Positions 6,651 through 12,331 of a stretch of 12,475 nt of DNA are shown piece after piece. The DNA comes from Gammaproteobacteria bacterium (GTDB lineage Bacteria; Pseudomonadota; Gammaproteobacteria; SURF-13): the NCBI GenBank assembly GCA_023381235.1, contig JAMCTV010000132.1:1-12475 (forward strand), written 5' to 3'. Each line of letters opens with the position of its first letter. The first letter of the stretch is position 1. The notes under the pieces were generated by a model. It had not been told where the DNA came from. It saw only the letters and a program-made list of their open reading frames with translations, and ran no database searches. Both the position numbers and the translations under genes were made by a program.

Positions 6651-8738
6651 TTACGCGGCCTCGATGGCGACGGCCTTGATGCTGAGGCGGATGCGGCCCT
6701 GCTTGTCCACCTCCAGCACCTTGACCTTGACGATCTCGCCCTCCTTGAGCTTGTCGCCTACGTTCTCCACGCGCTCATCGGAAATCTGCGAGATGTGCAC
6801 CAGGCCGTCGCGGCCGGGCAGAATGGTGACGAAGGCGCCGAAGTCCATGAGCTTGGCCACGCGCCCTTCGTAGATCATGCCCACTTCGACGTCGGCGGTG
6901 ATCTGCTCGATGCGGCGGCGCGCCTCCTGGCCCGCGGCGTTATCCACCGAGGCGATCTTCACCGTGCCGTCGTCGGTGATGTCTATGGTGGCGCCAGTCT
7001 CTTCAGTGATGGCGCGGATGGTGGTGCCGCCCTTGCCGATCACATCGCGTATCTTGTCGGGATGAATCTTGAACGTGATGATGCGCGGCGCGTATTCGGA
7101 CATCTGCGCGCGCGGCGCGGCGATCACCTGGTTCATGATGCCGAGGATGTGCATGCGTCCCTCTTTGGCCTGTTCCAGGGCGGCGTGCATGATTTCGCGC
7201 GTAATGCCGTCTATCTTGATGTCCATCTGCAACGCGGTGACGCCGCGCGCGCTGCCTGCCACCTTGAAGTCCATGTCACCCAGGTGATCTTCGTCGCCCA
7301 GGATGTCTGACAGCACCGCGAAGTGCTCGCCTTCTTTAATAAGGCCCATGGCGATACCCGCCACCGGCGCCTTGAGCGGCGCGCCCGCGTCCATCAGCGA
7401 CAGGCTCGCGCCGCATACGCTGGCCATGGAGCTGGAGCCGTTGGACTCGGTGATTTCCGATACCACGCGGATGACGTAAGGGAACTGTTCCAGAGTCGGC
7501 ATCACCGCACGCACGCCGCGCTTGGCGAGATTGCCGTGGCCGATCTCGCGCCGCTTGGGGCTGCCCACCATGCCGGTCTCGCCGACGCAGGAGGGCGGAA
7601 AGTTGTAATGCAACATGAACGGCTCTTTGCGCTCGCCTTCGATGGCATCTATCAGTTGCGCGTCGCGCCCGGTGCCGAGCGTGGTCACCACCAGCGCCTG
7701 CGTCTCGCCGCGTGTGAACAGCGCCGAGCCGTGGGTGCGCGGCAGCACGCCGGTACGCACCGTGATCGGGCGGATACTGCGCGTGTCGCGCCCGTCTATG
7801 CGCGCCTCGCCGTGCAGGATGCGGCTGCGCACCACGTGGCTTTCCAGGTGCTCGATGGCGTGCTTGATTTGTTCTTCGTTGAATACGCCCTGCGCGGCCG
7901 CCTTGCCCGCCACCTCGGCGCGGATTTCCGCCAGACGGTTCTGGCGCGCCTGCTTCTCTTTGATCTGATACGCGGAGGTAATAGCCGCCTCGCCCGCCTG
8001 CTGCACCGCGCGCTGTAATTCCTCGTCCTTGGCGGCGGGCTTCCAGCCCCAGGCCGGTTTGCCGGCCTCGCGCGCCAGTTCGCGGATTATCTGGATGGCG
8101 CGCTGCATTTGCTCATGGCCGAACATCACCGCGCCGAGCATCACGTCTTCAGGTAATTCTTTCGCTTCGGACTCCACCATCAGCACCGCGCTCTGCGTGC
8201 CGGCCACCACCAGGTCCAGCGTGGAATCCTTCAATTCGCTTGCGCCGGGGTTGAGCAGATACTTGCCGTCGCGGTAACCGACGCGCGCCGCGCCGATCGG
8301 CCCCTGGAACGGCAATCCGGACAGGGCAAGGGCGGCGGAGGCGCCGAGCATGGCGGGCACATCCGGATCAATCTCCGGATCGAGCGACACCACGGTGGCG
8401 ATAATCTGTACTTCGTTGGTGAAGCCTTTGGGGAACAGCGGACGGATGGGGCGATCTATGAGGCGTGAAGTGAGGGTTTCCTTTTCCGAGGGGCGTCCTT
8501 CGCGCTTGAAAAATCCGCCGGGGATTTTGCCCGCGGCATAGGTGCGTTCCTGGTAGTTGACGGTAAGCGGGAAAAAGTCGCGCCCTTCCTCCGCCTCCTT
8601 TATCCCCACCGCGGTCACCATCACCACCGTGTCGCCCATGCTCGCCATGACGGAGGCGCTCGCCTGGCGCGCGATCTCGCCGGTTTCAAATGTCACATCG
8701 TGTTTGCCGTACTGAAAAGTCTTTTTACTGGAGGTCAC
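6651..8738 (-). CDS. pnp: Polyribonucleotide nucleotidyltransferase (PNPase)
   Basis: 3'-5' phosphorolytic exoribonuclease and RNA degradosome partner. The 695-residue protein has the full layout: RNase PH-like domain 1 (about 10-145, with FFPLTVNYQERTYAAGKIPGG), a helical linker, catalytic RNase PH-like domain 2 (about 310-545, with FTRGETQALVVTTLGT and the metal-site region DILGDEDHLGDMDFKVAG), a KH domain (VIGKGGTTIRAITEETGA) and a C-terminal S1 domain (GMIYEGRVAKLMDFGAFV ending in IRLSIKA). The start is GTG at 8738, supported by AGGA about eight bases upstream. It lies 45 bp behind rpsO, the usual operon; no obvious terminator stem separates them. Confidence 0.98.
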   Translation of the reverse strand: MTSSKKTFQYGKHDVTFETGEIARQASASVMASMGDTVVMVTAVGIKEAEEGRDFFPLTVNYQERTYAAGKIPGGFFKREGRPSEKETLTSRLIDRPIRPLFPKGFTNEVQIIATVVSLDPEIDPDVPAMLGASAALALSGLPFQGPIGAARVGYRDGKYLLNPGASELKDSTLDLVVAGTQSAVLMVESEAKELPEDVMLGAVMFGHEQMQRAIQIIRELAREAGKPAWGWKPAAKDEELQRAVQQAGEAAITSAYQIKEKQARQNRLAEIRAEVAGKAAAQGVFNEEQIKHAIEHLESHVVRSRILHGEARIDGRDTRSIRPITVRTGVLPRTHGSALFTRGETQALVVTTLGTGRDAQLIDAIEGERKEPFMLHYNFPPSCVGETGMVGSPKRREIGHGNLAKRGVRAVMPTLEQFPYVIRVVSEITESNGSSSMASVCGASLSLMDAGAPLKAPVAGIAMGLIKEGEHFAVLSDILGDEDHLGDMDFKVAGSARGVTALQMDIKIDGITREIMHAALEQAKEGRMHILGIMNQVIAAPRAQMSEYAPRIITFKIHPDKIRDVIGKGGTTIRAITEETGATIDITDDGTVKIASVDNAAGQEARRRIEQITADVEVGMIYEGRVAKLMDFGAFVTILPGRDGLVHISQISDERVENVGDKLKEGEIVKVKVLEVDKQGRIRLSIKAVAIEAA

Positions 8739-8783
8739 TGTAGAGTTCCTGAAAGTGAGGCGAGAATGGCGAAGGGAGTGGGC

Positions 8784-9053
8784 TTATTTACGCAAGCCGA
8801 GTGTGGCGATCAGCGCGCGGTATTTGTCCGCGTTGGTTTTCTTGAGGTAATCGAGCAGCTTGCGCCGTTTATTGACCATGCGCAGCAGCCCCTGGCGCGA
8901 GTGGGTGTCTTTCCCGTGCGTCTTGAAGTGACCGGATAACTCCTCGATGCGCGCCGAGAGCAGCGCGACCTGTACTTCGGGGGAACCGGTGTCGTTGGCG
9001 GCGCGCTGGTGCTGTTTGACGACGCGCGCCTTGTGTTCGCTGGTAAAGGCCAT
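8784..9053 (-). CDS. rpsO: 30S ribosomal protein S15
   Basis: An 89-residue, full-length S15, a primary binder of 16S rRNA in the 30S platform. Signature stretches are visible: TGSPEVQVALLSARIEEL, the SGHFKTHGKDTHSRQGLL turn and MVNKRRKLLDYLK. The gene starts at ATG 9053 behind AGGAG. pnp follows on the same strand. The usual upstream neighbour truB is not adjacent; its end lies about 3.2 kb away at the right edge, separated by accessory genes. Confidence 0.98.
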   Translation of the reverse strand: MAFTSEHKARVVKQHQRAANDTGSPEVQVALLSARIEELSGHFKTHGKDTHSRQGLLRMVNKRRKLLDYLKKTNADKYRALIATLGLRK

Positions 9054-9093
9054 GATGGACTCCTGAATCTAAATCGTCTGAAATTAAACGCTT

Positions 9094-9122
9094 ATTTTAG
9101 CCTAAATCGCGCTCGATGAAAA
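9094..9122 (-). promoter_or_regulatory. Probable sigma70 promoter of rpsO-pnp
   Basis: On the minus strand TTTTCA (9122-9117) precedes TAAAAT (9099-9094) with a 17-bp spacer; matches are 4/6 and 5/6. Transcription would start near 9087, giving a leader of about 35 nt before the rpsO ATG. A local promoter explains how rpsO-pnp can tolerate separation from truB. Confidence 0.55.
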
Positions 9123-9210
9123 GGCGATGTAGAGAGGGCAACGGCCCGCGTCGCTCCCGGCGTCCTGCCTCCCACGACACCAGTACTTCCCTGTACGTCG
9201 TCAGTTCATA

Positions 9211-9240
9211 TTGACCAGGCGGCGCGGGGCGATGCGGCCG
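9211..9240 (-). repeat. truB 3'-end repeat, copy A (next to rpsO)
   Basis: This 30-bp sequence matches the end of truB at 28 or more positions; the 22-bp core at 9219-9240 is identical in all three copies. On the minus strand it encodes GRIAPRRLVN, and the frame ends with TGA at 9201-9203 after N-M-N. Upstream in frame the peptide reads VEELTTGG, resembling a TruB tail. The simplest reading is that this is the original truB end, left beside rpsO when new DNA was inserted. Confidence 0.8.
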
Positions 9241-9290
9241 CCGCCGGTGGTCAGCTCTTCGACTATTCGCCATTGGTATGTAACGGCGGC

Positions 9291-9926
9291 CTACCAAGAA
9301 GCCGGCTTATGAATGCCTCCCGGGGTGGGGTTGGGAAGTTGGCTTGACTGTAAGGCCCAAGTGCGGATTGGCTTGACGAAGTCCGCATACTTCCTGAGTT
9401 GCTGCGAAGTCTTCCTACGAGGCGCACCTGGCGTTACGAGTCCAATCAGCTTTTTGTGTTGCTCCTTGACCAGCCGCAACGATTCAGCCATGTCTGAATC
9501 GTTGGATACGATAACCGCACAGTCGTAGGCGTTCAACCATGCGTCGTTGAGCAGGTGCAGTGCCAAATTCACATCGGAGCCCTTCTCCTCGTTCTTCCAA
9601 ACCTCCACTGTGGGCGGAGGCGGGTTGGCGTGCTCCATGCGAACATTGTGACGCAGAAAATGTCCAAAGTGGAGTTCGACGAGCGGGCAGTGGGTTTGTA
9701 ACGCGCGCAGGTAGGTATCCTGCCTGATATTCACGTTGGGGTCTCTGGGCGAGGGCTGTACCCGAGCCGTGAAGTACTTGACCCTGACCAGCTTGTTCTC
9801 CGTACCAAGAACTTTTTGGAATAACGACACGGGGTCGAGCCATTTCCAAGGCGAGCCCATGACTTGCCCGTAGTAGAAGTTGAAGCCGTCTATGTAGACA
9901 ATGGTGCGATAGGGTGGCTTACCCAT
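9291..9926 (-). CDS. NYN-domain (PIN-like) putative ribonuclease
   Basis: A 211-residue protein of the NYN/LabA-like branch of the PIN nuclease fold. The N-terminal strand carries YIDGFNFYYG (Asp13, Asn16). The middle acidic site is EEKGSDVNLALHLLNDA (Glu113/114, Asp118) and the third is VIVSNDSDMAESL (Asp143, Asp145). These are the expected metal-binding acids, so an Mg-dependent RNase is likely; the target is unknown. The C-terminal 25 residues are Pro-rich and unstructured. I chose ATG 9926, which has GGAG eight bases upstream; a longer reading to 9989 would run through a terminator hairpin. The gene sits in the accessory block between truB and rpsO. After its TAG the same frame continues for 29 codons into repeat copy A. 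Confidence 0.87.
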   Translation of the reverse strand: MGKPPYRTIVYIDGFNFYYGQVMGSPWKWLDPVSLFQKVLGTENKLVRVKYFTARVQPSPRDPNVNIRQDTYLRALQTHCPLVELHFGHFLRHNVRMEHANPPPPTVEVWKNEEKGSDVNLALHLLNDAWLNAYDCAVIVSNDSDMAESLRLVKEQHKKLIGLVTPGAPRRKTSQQLRKYADFVKPIRTWALQSSQLPNPTPGGIHKPASW

Positions 9927-9940
9927 GCTTACGGCTCCAG

Positions 9941-9968
9941 AAAAAGCAAGGGCCTCCGGAGAGGCCCT
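9941..9968 (-). terminator. Intrinsic terminator upstream of the NYN gene
   Basis: On the minus strand AGGGCCTC (9968-9961), loop TCCG, GAGGCCCT (9956-9949) forms a perfect 8-bp stem followed by TGCTTTTT (9948-9941). It would stop transcription coming from truB or the RAYT gene before the NYN gene, whose own ribosome binding site begins a few bases further on. The NYN promoter would then have to lie very close to, or overlap, this hairpin. Confidence 0.6.
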
Positions 9969-10072
9969 GCGCCCGGCAGTCGAAACCACCGGGGTAGTAG
10001 TTATTCATCATAACCGAGGTGCCCTGGGGGGGTCAAGCAGGTGTCGTGGGCACCTGGCCTGCCCAAGTCGGC

Positions 10073-10102
10073 TTGATCAAGCGGCGCGGGGCGATGCGGC
10101 CG
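10073..10102 (-). repeat. truB 3'-end repeat, copy B (after the RAYT gene)
   Basis: Second direct copy of the truB 3'-end sequence, with core identical at 10081-10102. It differs from copy A only at the fifth and eighth bases of the 30-bp unit. On the minus strand it encodes GGGRIAPRRLIKPTW and stays open for about ten more codons before TGA. It begins 10 bp after the stop codon of the RAYT transposase, in a different frame from that gene. Confidence 0.8.
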
Positions 10103-10111
10103 CCGCCTCGC

Positions 10112-10819
10112 TCAGTAATCTACTGTGTCCGAGCCTCTTTTAGAGGGACGCCCGCGTCTCGGTTGCCCCACCTTCATTTTGAGCTTGGCCTCCACCTTGG
10201 CCTTGAAGTAGGCATTCCCCAGCGGGGTACCGGTCTGCCACGCGGCTCGGATAGCCTTCATGTCGTCTTTATCAAGATGCGCCTTGAATAAAGCACGGTA
10301 GGCCTCTTTGCGCTGGGCTGCTGTTTTACCCAAACTGAGGTAAAGCCGGTGCGGGGTGATCAGCGGGTCTGCCCGCCCCTCCCCGTTGGCCCGATAGCTC
10401 GACCAGCGGTAATCCCGCGGATGGGCTGTGAGCTTGGCCCGCACGGGGTTGAGTTCCAGGTAGCGCATGCAGGTCAACAGATAGCCCTCTTCCTGCACCA
10501 GACTGGCTTTGTAACGGCCTTCCCAGAGGGTACCCCGGGTGCGGTACTGGTGATTAATGTAGGGTACATAGCGCCGCCCCACATACTGCAGCATGCGGCT
10601 GATGCCCTCCCTATCCGTCGGCGTGGCGAGGATATGCACATGGTTGGTCATCAAGGCATAGGCATGGACAGCGCAGTGGTAGCGCGCCGCCGCTTCCCGC
10701 AACCAGCCCAGATAGGCGCGGTAATCCCCCGCCTCATAGAAAACCGGCTGCCGGCTGTGCCCACGCTGAACGGCATGCACGGCCACGCCGGGCAGGTAAA
10801 AACGGGGTTTTCTTGGCAT
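10112..10819 (-). CDS. REP-associated tyrosine transposase (RAYT, Y1 HUH family)
   Basis: A 235-residue single-strand DNA transposase of the IS200/IS605-related TnpA_REP group. The HUH metal motif is NHVHIL (His60, His62); the catalytic tyrosine is probably Tyr84 or Tyr87 in GRRYVPYIN. Family landmarks follow: GTLWEGRYKA, RYLELNPVRA and DYRWSSY. A long basic tail ends GRPSKRGSD. The gene looks intact and full length. The ATG at 10819 lacks a strong ribosome binding site (GGGAGG lies about 15 bases upstream). Such enzymes act on short palindromic (REP-like) sequences; imperfect inverted repeats flank this gene at 10121-10143 and 10872-10894. A deleted relative lies next to truB at 12172-12239. 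Confidence 0.93.
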   Translation of the reverse strand: MPRKPRFYLPGVAVHAVQRGHSRQPVFYEAGDYRAYLGWLREAAARYHCAVHAYALMTNHVHILATPTDREGISRMLQYVGRRYVPYINHQYRTRGTLWEGRYKASLVQEEGYLLTCMRYLELNPVRAKLTAHPRDYRWSSYRANGEGRADPLITPHRLYLSLGKTAAQRKEAYRALFKAHLDKDDMKAIRAAWQTGTPLGNAYFKAKVEAKLKMKVGQPRRGRPSKRGSDTVDY

Positions 10820-10894
10820 GGCGGCAGAGCCTCCCTAATCAATGGCATACCCTACCACCCGGCCATCATCTCGTAAAGGGCTCTGACCCCTTAA
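10121..10894 (-). mobile_element. RAYT unit with imperfect terminal inverted repeats
   Basis: The plus-strand left end GTGTCCGAGCCTCTTTTAG (10125-10143) resembles the reverse complement of the right end, GGGGTCAGAGCCCTTTACG (10890-10872); they share GTC-GAGCC-CTTT with one gap. The left end falls inside the 3' coding region of the transposase (SKRGSD). The arrangement fits a RAYT gene flanked by its cognate REP-type sequences. Confidence 0.5.
10875..10894 (+). repeat. RAYT-type palindrome half, left copy
   Basis: AAAGGGCTCTGACCCCTTAA at 10875-10894 is the exact reverse complement of 12168-12187. The two 20-bp copies face each other and enclose the two cassette genes. Joined directly at their shared TTAA they would form one 36-bp perfect palindrome. 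Confidence 0.85.
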
Positions 10895-10948
10895 TTCTGG
10901 GCATCAGCAGCGGCGCGAAGCGCCGTCCGCTGCATGCCGTTGTTAGCC
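10889..10948 (-). other. attC-like recombination site of the cyclotransferase cassette
   Basis: On the minus strand this 60-bp site begins with R'' GGCTAAC (10948-10942), which contains the TAA stop of the cyclotransferase gene. It ends with R' ATTAAGG (10895-10889). Between them is a long imperfect hairpin: GGCAT pairs with ATGCC, an unpaired G follows, CAGCGG pairs with CTGCTG (one G-T pair), an unpaired A, then CGGCG pairs with CGCCG around CTTCG. Unpaired single bases inside the arms are a hallmark of folded attC sites. R' has A instead of the conserved first G, so the site may be weakened. Its last bases overlap the RAYT palindrome half. Confidence 0.7.
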
Positions 10949-11425
10949 AGCACTATTGTTCTTTGATGCCAAATCTTGAATGCTCTTTACATATTCCTCC
11001 GGAAGCCCATGTTGGCGAGCACCCTGGACAATATGCCGAAGATATTCCTGGCTTGGACGGCCTTCCGCACAAATGAAAGCATCGCCTGCTACATAGGTGA
11101 TTGCATCTACCACCTCACCATCCTCAAGCCTTACACTAACACGACCCCGACGATAGTGCCCTCCGGCAACTCCTTCACACTGATCCAAGACATCTATTTC
11201 CTCGTGAGTGCACTGATAGATCACTCCCCAAACCTCTTGATTGGCCTCTTGCACAATATTGGCATATACCCCACCCTTTAATGCCCTCTTGTTGAAGGCA
11301 AGTCGGTAATTCGGTAATCTGGCACGCTGAGATGGCGGAATTCTACCGATCCGCTTTCTTATTCGCTCCGGATCAAGGTTGCTACCGTAAGCAAAATACA
11401 GCATCTCACCATCGTCAGTTGGCAT
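10943..11425 (-). CDS. Gamma-glutamylcyclotransferase-like (AIG2/GGCT) protein, cassette gene
   Basis: A 160-residue protein of the GGCT/AIG2 fold. The substrate loop is LYFAYGSNLDPERI (starting at residue 9) and the catalytic acid is Glu84 in DQCEGVAGGHY. It also has the GVIYQCTHEEIDVLD strand-helix and YLRHIVQGARQHGLPEEYV near the end, as in bacterial GGCTs that cyclise gamma-glutamyl groups to 5-oxoproline. The exact substrate is not readable from sequence. The ATG at 11425 has AGGGA about ten bases upstream. The stop codon lies inside the R'' box of the following attC-like site and another attC lies just upstream, the standard layout of an integron gene cassette. GGCT-like genes are recurrent integron cargo. 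Confidence 0.88.
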   Translation of the reverse strand: MPTDDGEMLYFAYGSNLDPERIRKRIGRIPPSQRARLPNYRLAFNKRALKGGVYANIVQEANQEVWGVIYQCTHEEIDVLDQCEGVAGGHYRRGRVSVRLEDGEVVDAITYVAGDAFICAEGRPSQEYLRHIVQGARQHGLPEEYVKSIQDLASKNNSAG

Positions 11426-11449
11426 AGCTGTAAAGTCCCTACACGTGCG

Positions 11450-11509
11450 GGCTAACGTTTGCGTCAGCTGCGCCCGCTTGCGGGCGTCGACTGCACGCAG
11501 AGGTTAAGT
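11450..11509 (-). other. attC-like recombination site of the GIY-YIG cassette
   Basis: On the minus strand this 60-bp site starts with R'' ACTTAAC (11509-11503), a perfect RYYYAAC, and ends with R' GTTAGCC (11456-11450), one base off GTTRRRY. The arms fold as TGCGT with ACGCA, an unpaired G, CAG with CTG, a short mismatch, and CGCCCGC with GCGGGCG closed by AA. It begins 10 nt after the stop of the GIY-YIG gene. It is the same length as, and has the same G bulge position as, the site after the cyclotransferase gene. Confidence 0.78.
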
Positions 11510-11519
11510 GGCCTACCTT

Positions 11520-12161
11520 TCATGGCGTGGCTACAGTCTTACGTTGCTTCTCAATCCTCGCCTTAATGCGCTTTCCTATCGCGAGATTGGGCGCAGACGG
11601 AAAATCGGCGAAGTATTTCTCCGCTTCATTAATTGCTTCCTGGATCCGGCCGAGCTTGATCAAACAGAGGGTCAAGCGATCAAGGATGTTCGGATCGCCC
11701 CAATCTGGCCCTACTCCCATTTCTACCACCAATCCTCGTTCTGTTGTAATAGCTTCGTATTCGCGCATGGCGATAAGAGCTTTCCGGTATCGAGCAATGG
11801 CCTGTAGGAGGTCTGTGTTCTCGAAGGGACGTGTTTCGGCAACGTACCGTCGATTCGCATCCCGTAGCTTGTGAAAACGGTCGAGCGCCTGGTAGTCAAA
11901 GTCTCGACCGGGATTTATCCAGTTGATTAGTTGTTCACCGTATTCGGTGATGAGTGACGACTCAAGCTCTTCCGCCTCGGTTTCAGTTAGGCCATCTCTG
12001 TGGATCTCAACATCATATGTTCCGTGGAGCTTTTCCGTGACGTACTTCCCCCAAACCGGATGCCGATCCGTTGACCAAGCTCGGCGTTCCGTCCCTTTCC
12101 CGACATAAAAGATTCGACCGGAACGATCCCTGTGAAAGTACACGTAGAAGTCCTTGCGCAC
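11520..12161 (-). CDS. GIY-YIG nuclease-domain protein with TPR-like tail, cassette gene
   Basis: A 213-residue protein. Residues 5-90 form a GIY-YIG-type domain: FYVYFHRDRSG (YVY at 6-8), FYVGKGTERRA (18-28), an acidic helix EAEELESSLITEYG with likely metal-binding Glu67, and LINWINPG (78-85). This resembles the LEM3-type branch of GIY-YIG nucleases. Residues about 150-195 (DRLTLCLIKLGRIQEAINEAEKY) look like a TPR helix pair, perhaps for partner binding. The start is GTG 12161: an in-frame TAA lies three codons upstream, so no longer form exists, and no ribosome binding site is visible. The gene starts only 9 nt after the RAYT palindrome half and is followed by an attC-like site. Cellular role unknown. 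Confidence 0.82.
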   Translation of the reverse strand: MRKDFYVYFHRDRSGRIFYVGKGTERRAWSTDRHPVWGKYVTEKLHGTYDVEIHRDGLTETEAEELESSLITEYGEQLINWINPGRDFDYQALDRFHKLRDANRRYVAETRPFENTDLLQAIARYRKALIAMREYEAITTERGLVVEMGVGPDWGDPNILDRLTLCLIKLGRIQEAINEAEKYFADFPSAPNLAIGKRIKARIEKQRKTVATP

Positions 12162-12167
12162 AGCGAT

Positions 12168-12187
12168 TTAAGGGGTCAGAGCCCTTT
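12168..12187 (-). repeat. RAYT-type palindrome half, right copy
   Basis: Exact inverted partner of 10875-10894, starting TTAAGGGGTCAGAGCCC on the plus strand. On the minus strand it doubles as the 3' end of the deleted RAYT remnant (reading GSDP with one base missing). Confidence 0.85.
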
Positions 12188-12239
12188 TAGGAGGATGTCC
12201 GCAAACCTGGGCACACCTCAAACAGGGTTTTCTTGCCAT
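12172..12239 (-). pseudogene. Internally deleted RAYT transposase remnant
   Basis: From ATG 12239 the minus strand reads M-A-R-K-P-C, matching the start of the intact RAYT (M-P-R-K-P-R). The DNA just upstream of both starts is also related (GTGGTA..., then GCCRCCATG). After about 30 bp it switches to a counterpart of the RAYT 3' end: CCGCATCC-like codons, then CCTAAAAGGGCTCTGAC against TCTAAAAGAGGCTCGGAC in the intact gene, with one base missing. About 640 bp of the middle is gone. It cannot encode a transposase. Confidence 0.6.
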
Positions 12240-12312
12240 GGTGGCACAGACCTCTATGCAATGCTCGTAATGTACCACATCACTCCTCTTCCCTGAATAC
12301 CCACCGGAAACG

Positions 12313-12331
12313 GTCCGGCCCAGGTCCGGAC
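12313..12331 (-). terminator. Small hairpin directly after truB
   Basis: On the minus strand GTCCGG (12331-12326), a 7-nt loop, and CCGGAC (12318-12313) pair immediately after the truB TGA. The following CGTTTCC has only a short T-run, so termination would be partial at best. Read-through would let truB transcription reach the cassette genes. Confidence 0.3.

Larger units (their letters stand above)
10895..12170 (-). mobile_element. Two-cassette integron-like array without integrase
   Basis: Minus-strand order: junction TTAAAT (12170-12165, matching TTRRRY of a cassette start), GIY-YIG gene, attC, cassette boundary within GTTAGCC (11456/11455), cyclotransferase gene, attC. Both genes point the same way, nearly fill their cassettes, and lack obvious promoters, as cassette genes do. 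No integrase gene or attI site is in the window, so this is a small integrase-less attC cluster. The array is bounded on both sides by the inverted RAYT palindrome halves. Confidence 0.7.

Noticed and set aside
6795..8018. Long plus-strand reading frames (171 and 231 codons) antisense to pnp.
   Set aside because: They mirror the high-GC codon pattern of pnp, have no recognisable domains or ribosome binding sites, and the minus-strand PNPase is unambiguous.
8739..8783. Attenuator or RNase III stem between rpsO and pnp, as in E. coli.
   Set aside because: The 45-bp spacer shows no convincing stem-loop by eye.
9097..9297. A 66-codon minus-strand frame between the NYN gene and rpsO.
   Set aside because: It runs through the rpsO promoter and truB repeat copy A in the wrong frame; the Arg-rich sequence is typical of non-coding GC-rich DNA.
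9171..10055. An 11-bp match, CCCACGACACC, near repeat copies A (plus strand) and B (minus strand).
   Set aside because: Inverted orientation and short length; a match of this size is expected by chance in about 3 kb.
10349..10876. Plus-strand frame of 175 codons opposite the RAYT gene.
   Set aside because: Antisense to an intact transposase with clear HUH motifs; no independent evidence of coding.
11450..11509. Reading the attC-like site on the plus strand instead.
   Set aside because: The box sequences are close to symmetric, but the cassette layout (site just after the gene stop) and the better RYYYAAC match support the minus-strand orientation.
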